Shown: positions 9,032 to 17,787 of the stretch, one piece after another
Layout of the letters: each line of letters begins with the position of its first letter
Position numbering within the stretch: the first letter of the stretch is position 1
DNA from: Bog-473 sp963791455
GTDB taxonomy: Bacteria; Actinomycetota; Acidimicrobiia; Acidimicrobiales; RAAP-2
NCBI GenBank assembly: GCA_963791455.1
Contig: CAWBSM010000005.1
Location: forward strand, 278,053-342,052
Direction of reading: 5' to 3'
DNA length: 64,000 nucleotides
Notes under the pieces: generated by a model
What the model was told of the DNA's origin: nothing
Database searches by the model: none
Seen by the model: only the letters and a program-made list of their open reading frames with translations
Position numbers and translations under genes: made by a program

Positions 9032-9063
9032 AGATTGCAAGATAACGGACGATCGGTGACCAG

Positions 9064-9934
9064 CTATGCGATCTCGGCCAGCCTCGGTATCAGGGGCGCC
9101 CATGTCTGCTCCAGCCATTGCGACGGTGCTGGACCCGTCGAGCGAATGACGATCGCTTGGGTGCCCGCGGCGGCAAGCGCCTCGGCCTCTTGCAAAATGC
9201 CATCGGGACCAGCGTTGTCGGCAACCATGATGAGCGCCGTCACCTCGATCTCCGCTGGATCGCGATCGACATCCTTGCAGTGATCCCGCAAGACACCCAC
9301 CTTGTGCGCGACGGTCTCCGCATTGCCGATGATGTTGCACGCGTCGGCGTAGGTCGCGACGAGCCGCAGCGTTTTGCGCTCTCCGCCTCCCCCGATCAAC
9401 ACCCGTGGCCGAGGCGAGCTGACGGGTGGCGGCGAACAGAGGGTCTCGGCCAGCTGGAAGTGCTTGCCCTCGTAGGGCCCGTTGTCGTCGCCCCACATCT
9501 GGAAGCAGATCTGCAGTGTCTCTTCGAGTCGTTCGTACCGCTCCTTCAGCGGCGGGAAGGGGACACCGAGCCCGCGGTGCTCCCGGCTCGTACCAGGCGG
9601 CTCCCAGCCCAAGCTCGGCCCGACCGCCCGAGAGCACGTCAAGCGTGGTCACGGTCTTGGCCAGCAGTCCCGGGTAACGGTACGTCACACCGCCCACGAG
9701 GAGCCGGAACCGCAGTCTCTCAGTCTGGGCCGCGGCAAAGGAGAGTGTCGTGTACCCCTCGAGCATCGGTTCCTCGGCCGGCCACATCATGTCCATCTGG
9801 AACCAGTGGTCCATGACCGAAAGGGTCCGGACCCCGATGGCTTCGGCTGTCTGAGCCAGGGAGGCGAGCGTCGGCCCGATGGCCTGAGGCCCACCGGGCC
9901 AGGTGAAACGTGGCACATGGATGTCGACGTGCAT
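9064..9934 (-). pseudogene. Frameshifted F420-type luciferase-like oxidoreductase
   Basis: Two reading frames together encode one LLM-class oxidoreductase of about 290 residues, closely resembling the intact gene at 26212-27150. The first part, starting MHVDIHVPRF with GGAGGACC upstream, runs to GLGAAWYE. The match then continues in another frame with REHRGLGVPF and on through VLIGGGGERKTLRLVA to the end. The switch is at about 9581-9586 (plus-strand TCCCGG); removing one C or G there would restore the frame. Family members use F420 or FMN for hydride transfer in a TIM barrel. It is either a recent pseudogene or a sequencing indel. It lies directly beside the tRNA-Lys. Confidence 0.85.
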
Positions 9935-10230
9935 AGGTCCTCCGGTCGCTCGCGACGAGGGTACCGCAGGTGCCCGGCCGCGCACGGATCGGGCCTGCGA
10001 GTCACGCGTACGTCGCGCCGTCCGTGCGTGAGCCTTTTCATCGAGGCGCTCACCCCTCATCGCCAGCGGTCGCCTGTGGCGCGCCGGTGGGCTCGTCACG
10101 GCACAGACTCAATCGCTGTGTGAGGAAGCCCCTCGCCTGTACAAGGCTCGCACGCTCGATTAGTTCCGAACCACCCTGACGCCGCCCATGGTCCCGTTGG
10201 GCCACGGCCGGCGCCCGTAGGCTGTGCTCG

Positions 10231-11001
10231 ATGCATTCGAGAGCCGCCCGGCTGGCCGGGACGATGCTGGGCGCGTGTGCCACGGCGCCGCTCGTGTTCG
10301 GCCTCCTGATTGGCGGGAGTGCGGCAGCGCAGGACACGACCACTACGACGGCGGCGGTGACGACGACCACGGCGCCGGCCACCACCACCACGACGACAAC
10401 CCCACCGACCACGACGACGACGCTGCCGACCACGACGACGACCCGAACGCATCCGTCCACGACCACCACCACCCTCCCCACCACCACGACGACAAAAGCC
10501 ACGACGTCCTCATCGAACTCGAAGGTCGTGGGCTGGGTCCTGCTGGCCGCGGCCATCGCCCTGGCGGCGATCCTCGTGCTCTACCTGATCGCGCGCAACC
10601 GGAGGCAGGCGCATGCGGCCGATTGGCGGCGCACGATGTTGCCCGCGGTGACGGCGGCTGAGCTTGCCAGGGAGCTCGTGGCGTCGTTGACATCCACCGA
10701 CGATGCCCAACACCGGGCTGACGTCGGCGTGCGGGTCGACGAGGCCGTTGCGGCACTCGACCGAGGGGCGGCTTCCGCTCCAGACGAAGCGAGCCGCGCC
10801 CTCTGCTCTCGGTCTGCGGAGAGTCTGCGCGGGCTCGCGTTCGCCGTGGAGGCCGATTTCCTCTTGCGCTCCGGTGGGGGGCATCCGACCGGGGAACAGC
10901 TGGCCGCCGCCGACGCAGCGCGGCGAAACCGATCAGCCGAACTTGATGCGGCATTGCGGGATTTGAAGGCAGCGGTCATACCCGCCCAGAGCTCGGCCTG
11001 A
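10231..11001 (+). CDS. Thr-rich membrane-anchored protein of unknown function
   Basis: 256 residues. A signal-like N-terminus (LLIGGSAAAQ) leads into about 55 residues made almost only of Thr with Ala and Pro, then a strong membrane helix (about 100-120: VVGWVLLAAAIALAAILVLYLIA). The remaining 135 residues are a helical, Ala/Arg/Glu-rich domain that would face the cytoplasm. The Thr-rich stretch would be an extended, possibly glycosylated, extracytoplasmic linker. No enzymatic motif is seen and I do not recognise the family. It converges on the downstream permease gene 23 bases later. Confidence 0.7.
   Translation: MHSRAARLAGTMLGACATAPLVFGLLIGGSAAAQDTTTTTAAVTTTTAPATTTTTTTPPTTTTTLPTTTTTRTHPSTTTTTLPTTTTTKATTSSSNSKVVGWVLLAAAIALAAILVLYLIARNRRQAHAADWRRTMLPAVTAAELARELVASLTSTDDAQHRADVGVRVDEAVAALDRGAASAPDEASRALCSRSAESLRGLAFAVEADFLLRSGGGHPTGEQLAAADAARRNRSAELDAALRDLKAAVIPAQSSA
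10335..10500 (+). repeat. ACC/ACG codon low-complexity tract
   Basis: A simple, irregular repeat of Thr codons (mainly ACC and ACG) inside the preceding gene. Unit length is three and copies are imperfect, so it is a coding microsatellite rather than a CRISPR or regulatory repeat. Such tracts are prone to length change. Confidence 0.75.
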
Positions 11002-11024
11002 CGGCTTTCGCGTCAAGCTGTTCC

Positions 11025-13607
11025 CTACTCCGCCCGCAGCATGATCGCCGTGGGCGTTCGAGCCGCGGTCCGCGCCGGTACGGCCGCCACGATGTTGGCC
11101 AGCACCAGCGTGCCCAGGGCCACGAGGACGATCGAGATGACCGACACCGTGGGGTACGGCACGGCGTAGATCTGGTCCGCGAAAAGGTCCCACAACCAGC
11201 GGCCGGCGATGACCCCGAGGGGGATCCCGACCACGATGCCCACGGCGGCGGCGACTGACGCCTGCCACGCCACGGCGGCCGCCAGCTGACGCCGCACGAA
11301 CCCGACCGTTTTCAAAAGGGCGAGGTCGCGGCGACGCTGACGGACCGATGCGATCAAGGTGAGCGCGAGCGCCACGATGGCGCCCAGCGCCAGCCCCGAC
11401 ACCAACAGGGTGGGCGTGAGACCGATCGTCTTGTAGTTCACGATTTCGGCCGGGCGCTGCACCCCTTGTACGACGATTGCGTTGCCGCTCGCTCCACCAG
11501 GAAGGGAGGCGTACACCCTGTCTGTGGCCACGACGATGCGGTGCAGGTTGGCAAGTGCCACCTTGGTGGGCACCCCGGGCCGCATCCGGACAAGCGCGAG
11601 GTTGGGCCCGTCGAGCGTCGGACTCGGTCCGCTGTCGAATGCCGCGGCGAACGCTTTCGGCAACATCTGGAACGACAGGAGCGCGCCAGTCCCCATGGAG
11701 GTGTGGTCGGAGACCGTGCTGGCGAAGCCGATAGTCGGAAACGTTGCCGTCCCGACGATGACGAGCCGGGTGGGCGGCAGGTAGATCGGCTCGTTCTTCG
11801 GCGCGCCGTAGGTCACGGTGATGGACTGCCCGAGTCGCTTGCCGAGCTGCGCCATCGTCGCGGCGCCCAGAACCACCTGATGCGCCTCTTCGACGGCGTG
11901 GCCGGTGAGGATGGGCGGCGTCACAGCGGCACCGACGTTCGAAATGAGGAACGGCACCTCTTGGCCGTCCATCTCCATGTCGTTGTAGGACACGCCGGAG
12001 TAACCCGCAACGTCCTTGTCGTGTCTCAGCATCGTCAACGCGACCTGCGGGACGTTTCCACCACCCGATCCGACCGGGTTGAGGATGTACGTCCAGTTCC
12101 ACCCGAACAAAGACGGGGTCGACACCAACGTTTGCAGGCTGTTGCCGAAGGTCAGCGTCGTCACGACAAGCGCAACCGCCAGCGACGACCCGAGCAGCAT
12201 GGAGCGGACGGGCACGGCGGCACGCCCCTCTCCGGGCTCGAGGGCCATGCGCACCCCGACCACCCCGGAGGCGGAAAGCCCCGCTCGCGCCAGGGCGGCA
12301 ACCACCTGCGCGCCCGTTGTCGATTGGACGCGGGGCCGCAGCGCGACGCGATGTGGAGCTGCCACGTAGGCCAACAGGATGGCCACGGCGCTCAGGAGCA
12401 TGACCAGAATCAGCATGCCGAAGCCCAACACCGTCCAGTCGAAGGAGATGCCGCGGTCGGGGTAGACCGAACGCACGGGTCCGAGGGGAGCGAGCGGTGA
12501 CATTGCCACCGCGAGCGCGACGGCGAGCAGCGTTCCGAGAAGGATCGCGACGACGAGGCCGATGAGACCATCGAGGATCGTATCGACCGGCCCTGCACCC
12601 AACGCCCGCAGGACCGTGACGTCATCGGCCTCCGCACGGAGCCGGCGAGCGATCAATTGGGCCGCGATTAGCAGCACAGCCAGGAGGGCCACCCCTCCGA
12701 ACACGCCGAGCGCGATGGAGATCGGCTTCAGTGAGCGATCGGCCTTGTCCACGACCGGCGCCAGCAGGTGATCGGTGGAGATGACGCCGGACGGGATCAG
12801 ACGCGCGACCTCGCGCTCGACCGTCGGTACCCCGTTGCTGCCATCTCTCGTCTGTATCCCGAACGTCAGCGCCCCGGTGAACGACTCACCCTTGTGTGCC
12901 AGCAGCTCCGCGGTGAGCGCCGGCGTGAGGGGGATGAAGGTCGGGAGGACGTCGACGTCGTCCTCCACGATCTCCGAGCTCAACGACGCCAGCCCGACCA
13001 GCCTCATGTCGACGCGCACGGCGGGCGGGACGGCATTGGTGCCGAAGCCGGGCAGGCCCTGTTGCGCGTTCGAGTAGAACCCGAAAGGGATGAGCTGGCC
13101 GACGTGGAACCCGAGGAGCTTGGCCACCACCGGCGACATCATGATCTCGTCGGGCCGCTGCGGGGATGCGAGGCGACCCTCGGTGACCGCCATGCGGTCC
13201 TGCGTGAAGAAGAGGCCGTTGACGCTGGCAACGGGGTACGCCAGGCCGGTGACCCTGAGCCTCGGCGAGCCGTCGGAAGTCAGTGGTGCGCCCGTCAGTT
13301 CGAGCCCGGGTGCGACGTGGAGGACGCCGGGCAGCCGGGCGATGGCCTGCGTGAGGCGTGGGCTGTAGCTGGGGTTGGCCGAGCCCCCCGAGTTTCCGCT
13401 GTAGACCGATACCAGCAGATCCGACGGATTGGTGCCGGCGAGGAACGTCGAGAAGGAGGACTGCGTGCGCCGCGCCGCGACCAGGCTACCGAGCCCGAGA
13501 CCCCCCACCAGCCCGACCAGCAGCACCAGGGAGAGGTAGCCGGCCCAGCGGCGCCGAAAGGTGCAGCGGATCCGGTACAGCGCCACACCGAACCCGTGTT
13601 CGATCAT
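11025..13607 (-). CDS. FtsX-type ABC transporter permease A
   Basis: About 860 residues with the duplicated MacB/FtsX architecture. An N-terminal membrane helix (SLVLLVGLVGGLGLG) is followed by a large extracytoplasmic domain, a three-helix FtsX domain near the middle, a further membrane segment, a second extracytoplasmic domain, and a C-terminal FtsX domain ending VPARTAARTPTAIMLRAE. Such permeases do not pump by alternate access; they transmit ATP-driven motion across the membrane to export or extract lipids or peptides. A paralogue on the plus strand lies at 22614-25106, and the likely shared ATPase is at 17083-17786. ATG at 13607 (MIEHGFG) is preferred over GTG at 13685. It is divergent from the NarL-type regulator. 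Confidence 0.88.
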   Translation of the reverse strand: MIEHGFGVALYRIRCTFRRRWAGYLSLVLLVGLVGGLGLGSLVAARRTQSSFSTFLAGTNPSDLLVSVYSGNSGGSANPSYSPRLTQAIARLPGVLHVAPGLELTGAPLTSDGSPRLRVTGLAYPVASVNGLFFTQDRMAVTEGRLASPQRPDEIMMSPVVAKLLGFHVGQLIPFGFYSNAQQGLPGFGTNAVPPAVRVDMRLVGLASLSSEIVEDDVDVLPTFIPLTPALTAELLAHKGESFTGALTFGIQTRDGSNGVPTVEREVARLIPSGVISTDHLLAPVVDKADRSLKPISIALGVFGGVALLAVLLIAAQLIARRLRAEADDVTVLRALGAGPVDTILDGLIGLVVAILLGTLLAVALAVAMSPLAPLGPVRSVYPDRGISFDWTVLGFGMLILVMLLSAVAILLAYVAAPHRVALRPRVQSTTGAQVVAALARAGLSASGVVGVRMALEPGEGRAAVPVRSMLLGSSLAVALVVTTLTFGNSLQTLVSTPSLFGWNWTYILNPVGSGGGNVPQVALTMLRHDKDVAGYSGVSYNDMEMDGQEVPFLISNVGAAVTPPILTGHAVEEAHQVVLGAATMAQLGKRLGQSITVTYGAPKNEPIYLPPTRLVIVGTATFPTIGFASTVSDHTSMGTGALLSFQMLPKAFAAAFDSGPSPTLDGPNLALVRMRPGVPTKVALANLHRIVVATDRVYASLPGGASGNAIVVQGVQRPAEIVNYKTIGLTPTLLVSGLALGAIVALALTLIASVRQRRRDLALLKTVGFVRRQLAAAVAWQASVAAAVGIVVGIPLGVIAGRWLWDLFADQIYAVPYPTVSVISIVLVALGTLVLANIVAAVPARTAARTPTAIMLRAE

Positions 13608-13769
13608 GGCGCGCCGTCTCTCGCGCTGGTCTGCTCCACCGGTATGCAGTGTCGTCAAAGGAGGGAGATTCACCAAGGGTGCCACCTTCTGCGCCGGCGG
13701 GGTGCCACCACCACGGCTCCGGTGCCTCTGACCAAGCCACTTTCGGCGTACGCGCTACGGTCGCTGGAT

Positions 13770-14444
13770 ATGGCGAGCATCCGGGTGGCGCTGGCGGAGG
13801 ACAATGCCCTCCTCCGAGAGGGAATCTCGCGCATCATCGACGGCGAGCCCGATTTCGAGCTCGTCGGACTGGCAGCCGACCTTCCCCAGCTCCTGGACCT
13901 GATCGAGAGGGAGTCACCCCAGGTGGTGGTGACCGACATCCGGATGCCGCCGACCGGCACGGACGAGGGGATACAGGCGGCGTCGTGGCTGAGGGAGAAC
14001 AAGCCCGAGGTTGGCGTGGTGGTGCTCAGTCAGTACAAGACGCCGTCGTACGCACTGGCGCTGCTCGAAACCGGATCCGCAGGCCGGGCCTACCTGCTGA
14101 AGGAGCAGGTCGCGGGCCCCGACGAGCTCGCTCAGGCCATTCGTACGGTCGCCCAGGCCGGTTCGATGATCGACCCGCAGATCGTCGACGAATTGATCGA
14201 GGCCAAGTCGTCGCGCCGGAAATCGGACCTGTCCTGGCTCACTCCGCGGGAGTCGGAGATCCTGGGCGAAATGGCAAAGGGCAAGAGCAACGCGGCCATC
14301 GCGGCCTCCTTGCAGGTGTCCGAGCGCGCGGTGGAGAAGCACACCAACTCGATCTTCTCCAAGCTGGGCCTGACCGAGGAGCGGGACGTCAACCGCCGAG
14401 TCAAAGCCGTGCTCGTCTACCTGAGCGATCCCGGGGGAGGGTGA
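13770..14444 (+). CDS. NarL/FixJ-type response regulator
   Basis: 224 residues. The receiver domain (about 4-125) has the acidic pair ED at 10-11, phosphoacceptor Asp56 in VVTDIRMPP, and the conserved Lys in YLLKEQVAG. A LuxR-type helix-turn-helix occupies about 155-215 (LTPRESEILGEMAKGKSNAAIA and VEKHTNSIFSKLGL). It should bind DNA as a phosphorylated dimer. It is transcribed divergently from permease A across about 160 bases and is followed 65 bases later by a receiver-only protein. The histidine kinase of the locus, with a HisKA_3 dimerisation domain, is the type that partners NarL regulators. Confidence 0.93.
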   Translation: MASIRVALAEDNALLREGISRIIDGEPDFELVGLAADLPQLLDLIERESPQVVVTDIRMPPTGTDEGIQAASWLRENKPEVGVVVLSQYKTPSYALALLETGSAGRAYLLKEQVAGPDELAQAIRTVAQAGSMIDPQIVDELIEAKSSRRKSDLSWLTPRESEILGEMAKGKSNAAIAASLQVSERAVEKHTNSIFSKLGLTEERDVNRRVKAVLVYLSDPGGG

Positions 14445-14509
14445 CACCACCACCCTCGCGCATGGCACCACCCGGGTCCTCCTTCCGCCTCCCGTGCGAG
14501 AATGGCTAG

Positions 14510-14902
14510 ATGGGTGAACGGCTCCCCGTCCTCATCGTCGATGACCAGGCGCCCTTCCGGGCTGCCATGAAGGCCGTCCTCAAGCGGACCACCGAGTTCG
14601 AACTGGTCGGCGAGGCCGCCAACGGGATCGAGGCGGTGTCGCTGGAGGAGGAGCTGAGCCCAGCCCTCGTCCTCATGGACATCAACATGCCCGAGATGAA
14701 CGGGATCGAGGCCACGCGCACGATCGTGTCCCGGCACCCCGGGGTCGTCGTGATCCTGTGCTCGACCTACGACGCCGGCGACCTACCGCCGGAGGTGGCC
14801 ACGAGCGGTGCGCGGGCCTACCTCAACAAGGAGCACCTGGGCGCGGACACCCTGCGGCGGCTCTGGGGCGAGCGCGACGTGAAGGCGTTCACCTCCGCCT
14901 GA
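14510..14902 (+). CDS. Single-domain response regulator (receiver only)
   Basis: 130 residues consisting of one receiver domain with no output domain. The acidic residues DD are at 11-12, phosphoacceptor Asp57 lies in LVLMDINMP, a Ser/Thr switch region is in ILCSTYD, and the conserved Lys106 lies in AYLNKEH. It is therefore phosphorylatable and would work by protein contact or as a phosphate sink for the nearby kinase. Its 3' end meets the 3' end of the kinase gene a few bases away. Confidence 0.9.
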   Translation: MGERLPVLIVDDQAPFRAAMKAVLKRTTEFELVGEAANGIEAVSLEEELSPALVLMDINMPEMNGIEATRTIVSRHPGVVVILCSTYDAGDLPPEVATSGARAYLNKEHLGADTLRRLWGERDVKAFTSA

Positions 14903-14908
14903 CCCATC

Positions 14909-17050
14909 TCATACGAGAGGGACCGAGCCACGCACCTGGGACCCCTTCCCGATCTCGGAGTCCCAGCGCACCGTTCCGCCGATCGCACCGAGCCGGTCGG
15001 CCATGTTGACGTAGCCGTGACCGCGCTGCGCCTTCGCCGGGTCGAACCCGGGCCCGTCGTCGGACACGGTGAACAGCAGGCCGCCGGACTCCTCCCGCAA
15101 CCGCACCTCCACGCGTGCGTCCGGCGCATGTTTCGCCGCGTTCTGCAACGCCTCCAAGCAACAGAAGTAGACGGCCGCTTCCGTCTCCGGGGGATAGCGG
15201 CCGATCCCGTCGGCGACGATCGTGACCGGCAGCGGGTTCCGGTTTCCGGCCGCGCGGAGGGCCTCGACCAGCCCGCTGTCCACCAGGAGGGGGGGGTAAA
15301 TACCGTGCGCGAGCTCGCGAAGCTCTTGGATGGTCTCCTGGACCTCACCTGCCAGCTGGTCCAACATTTCGATTCCCGCCTCTTGATCGTCGACGATGAT
15401 GTCCTTGGCCAGACGCAGGTTCACGGCCAGCGCGACCAGGTGCTGCTGTGCGCCGTCGTGCAGGTTGCGTTCGACCCGCCGGCGTTCAGCGTCACCGCTG
15501 GCGACGATCCTCGCCCGGGATTCGCGTAGAGCGTCTGCCTGCTTGCGGACCTCGTCCAGCGTGGTCTGCAAAGCCGTGTCGAGCTGAGAGTTGTGGAGAG
15601 CCAACCCGACCTGGCGGGCCAGGTCGGCGAGCACGCGGTCATCGTCTTCGGAGAAGGCGCTCGCCATCGAGGTCCGTTCGACCACGATCAGACCCAACAG
15701 CTCGCCGGCGTGGCTCACCGGCGCGACCCGGATCTGCTCCTCCTCGCGCTCCTTGAGCAGAGCGGGCAGCCAGACGGACGCCCAGGCCGTCCCCGACACT
15801 CCGGCGCGGGTGACGACCGGCCGCTCCCGGGGCGACACGAGGATGGACCCATGCCCCAGGTCCGGAACCGACACGGTGCGCTCCAGGACCTCGCCTGTTC
15901 CGGTGAAGACCTCGGCGCTGGTCAGGCTCATCGTCTTGCGCAGGGACTCGGCGAGCTGCAAGAGCAACTCGTCCATGGGGATGGCTCGGGTCAACCTGCT
16001 GCCGAAGGTTCGCAGCACCTCGTCGGGTGCCTCGCGCGAACCGTAGACGAAGCGCGTGGCGGACCCGAGGAACCGCTCGCGCACCGGCACGAAGATGAGT
16101 GCCGCCACCCCCGAGGCGACCATCGAGAGCGCCAGGACCTCCTTATCACCGGTCGTCTTGGGCGCGTGCCCGAGGCCCAGCACCACGACGAGATAGATGG
16201 CGGACACCACGACGACGAACCCGAACACCGCCAGGACCTGGACGAGTCCCCGACTCCCGTGTGGCCCCAGCTTTCGGCTCTCCGCCGCCAAGAGGCCGAG
16301 CGGGACCAGGACCGTCGCCCCTGCCGTGACGGCACCTAAGGGGCCCGGCCAGCCCACCAGGAGGTGCAGCACCGTCGCCGCCAACGCTACCGTGGCGGCC
16401 AGAGTCACTCCGATGCCGAACCATTCCAGCCGCTCGCGGTGGTGGCCGATGGATGCGATGTAGCGGGCGCGCATCGGTGCGAGGGCAAGGACACCCGCGA
16501 TGGCCCAGCTGATGGCCCCGTCCACGATGGTGAAGGGTTGATGCGCCACGATGAGCACCAACCCGACCGCGATCGCAACGACGTAGGCGGTCACGGCGGC
16601 GGCTCGCCGGAAGGAATCGTGCAGGCGGCCGTCCGGCAGGGCCAGGAGGAAGTGGAACGAGATCGCCGTCACGACGATGGCGGCCATGGTCGCGATGTCC
16701 CGTGCGCCGCCCGACGCGTGCAGGGTGTCCGCCTTGCGGCCCGCCGTCAGCGCCACCGCCGCCACGAAGGCATCCACCCCGGCCAAGAGATGGAAGGGGG
16801 ACACCTTCGTCCCGGTTCGCTCGCGCGCTCGGGTGTCGACGAATCCGACCAAGGCCCAGGCGAGCGTCAGGCCGAACGCCACCGCGGTGACCGGCGCGAT
16901 CCCTCCTGGGACGGTGATCCGCAGGCCGCTGACGACGCCGGCAACCGTCAGCCCGAGGATGAGTACCTGGAGGAGGCGGAAGGAGCCGAAGACCGCCGAC
17001 CCGGGCGCCGCGGCAGCAGCGGTCGGCCGATCGCCCACCTCGAGCTTCAC
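14909..17050 (-). CDS. GAF-domain sensor histidine kinase (HisKA_3 type)
   Basis: 713 residues. The N-terminal half has about ten hydrophobic segments forming a membrane sensor. A GAF-like domain follows, then the dimerisation helix with phosphoacceptor His at about 531 in ERNLHDGAQQ, and a GHKL ATPase domain with N-box NAAKHAP, G1 box DDGPGFDP and GHGYVNM. This is the NarX/DesK-like class that phosphorylates NarL-family receivers. I start at GTG 17050, which directly follows GGAGGTGAC. The longer frame continues 120 residues through the ATPase gene in the wrong frame and is rejected. It lies 32 bases downstream of the ATPase stop, so the two are probably co-transcribed. Confidence 0.9.
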   Translation of the reverse strand: MKLEVGDRPTAAAAAPGSAVFGSFRLLQVLILGLTVAGVVSGLRITVPGGIAPVTAVAFGLTLAWALVGFVDTRARERTGTKVSPFHLLAGVDAFVAAVALTAGRKADTLHASGGARDIATMAAIVVTAISFHFLLALPDGRLHDSFRRAAAVTAYVVAIAVGLVLIVAHQPFTIVDGAISWAIAGVLALAPMRARYIASIGHHRERLEWFGIGVTLAATVALAATVLHLLVGWPGPLGAVTAGATVLVPLGLLAAESRKLGPHGSRGLVQVLAVFGFVVVVSAIYLVVVLGLGHAPKTTGDKEVLALSMVASGVAALIFVPVRERFLGSATRFVYGSREAPDEVLRTFGSRLTRAIPMDELLLQLAESLRKTMSLTSAEVFTGTGEVLERTVSVPDLGHGSILVSPRERPVVTRAGVSGTAWASVWLPALLKEREEEQIRVAPVSHAGELLGLIVVERTSMASAFSEDDDRVLADLARQVGLALHNSQLDTALQTTLDEVRKQADALRESRARIVASGDAERRRVERNLHDGAQQHLVALAVNLRLAKDIIVDDQEAGIEMLDQLAGEVQETIQELRELAHGIYPPLLVDSGLVEALRAAGNRNPLPVTIVADGIGRYPPETEAAVYFCCLEALQNAAKHAPDARVEVRLREESGGLLFTVSDDGPGFDPAKAQRGHGYVNMADRLGAIGGTVRWDSEIGKGSQVRGSVPLV

Positions 17051-17082
17051 GTCACCTCCGACCGTCACCGACCAGTTCCCCG

Positions 17083-17786
17083 TTACGACTGGACGACGAG
17101 CGAGATTTCGAGCTCCTCTTCCACTTCGATCCTCCCGTCCCGCATGCGCACAATCCGGTTGGCCGCCGACGCCACGCCGGCATCGTGCGTCACGAGCACG
17201 ATTGTCTGCCCCCCGTATGGAGTCGGCTGAGAAGCTCAATGACTTCCTGGCCGCCCTCCGAGTCCAACGCACCCGTCGGTTCGTCGGCCAGCAACAGCGT
17301 CGGCTCGTTGGCCAGGGCGCGTGCGATGGCGAGACGCTGTCGTTGTCCACCCGAGAGCATGCCCGGCACCGTCCCCGCCTTGTCACCGATGCCCAGAAGA
17401 TCAAGGAGATCACGGGCGCGGCTCTCGGCCAACTTGCGCTTCCGACCGGCGATGACGGCGGGGAGCGCGACGTTCTCGAGCACGGTCATCCCTTCAAGGA
17501 GGTTGAAAAACTGGAAGACGATGCCGATGTGGCGCCGGCGCAGCTGGGACAGTTCGTCCTCGGTCCTGCCGGTCACGAGCTCGTCCGCTACCTTAATCGT
17601 GCCCTCGTCAGCGACATCGAGCCCTGCAATCAAGTTGAGCAGTGTCGACTTGCCACATCCCGAGGGGCCCATCAGCGCCACGAAGTCCCCGGACGGGACG
17701 ACCAAATTCACTCCGCGCAGTGCCCGCACCGGTGCGTTCTCCGCCTCGAACGTCTTGCGAACTTTCTCCACTACCAAGGCGTCCAT
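17083..17786 (-). pseudogene. Frameshifted LolD/MacB-type ABC transporter ATPase
   Basis: An ABC ATPase with Walker A GPSGCGKST, the Q-loop region VFQFFNLLEG, signature LSGGQRQRLAIA and Walker B LLLADEPTGALD, all intact in the first 198 residues. The frame then breaks. After RLHTGG the expected H-loop and C-terminus (QTIVLVTHDAGVASAANRI) continue in another frame to a stop at 17083. The break is in a run of six C on the plus strand (17209-17214); seven would restore one open frame of about 235 residues. A homopolymer indel is a common sequencing error, so the gene may really be intact. It is the only ATPase in the locus and the obvious partner of both FtsX permeases. Confidence 0.85.
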
Positions 17787-17787
17787 G

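Noticed and set aside
10335..10500. Repeat tract considered as a CRISPR or regulatory array
   Set aside because: Unit length is three, copies are irregular, and the tract is in frame as Thr codons of a linker. There are no spacers.
11466..12500. Long plus-strand open frame opposite permease A
   Set aside because: High-GC antisense shadow rich in His, Arg and Gly with no recognisable motif; the minus-strand permease is clearly coding throughout.
17051..17413. N-terminal extension of the histidine kinase frame
   Set aside because: It overlaps the ATPase gene in another frame. A strong GGAGGTGAC-GTG start exists at 17050, and the membrane segments begin after it.
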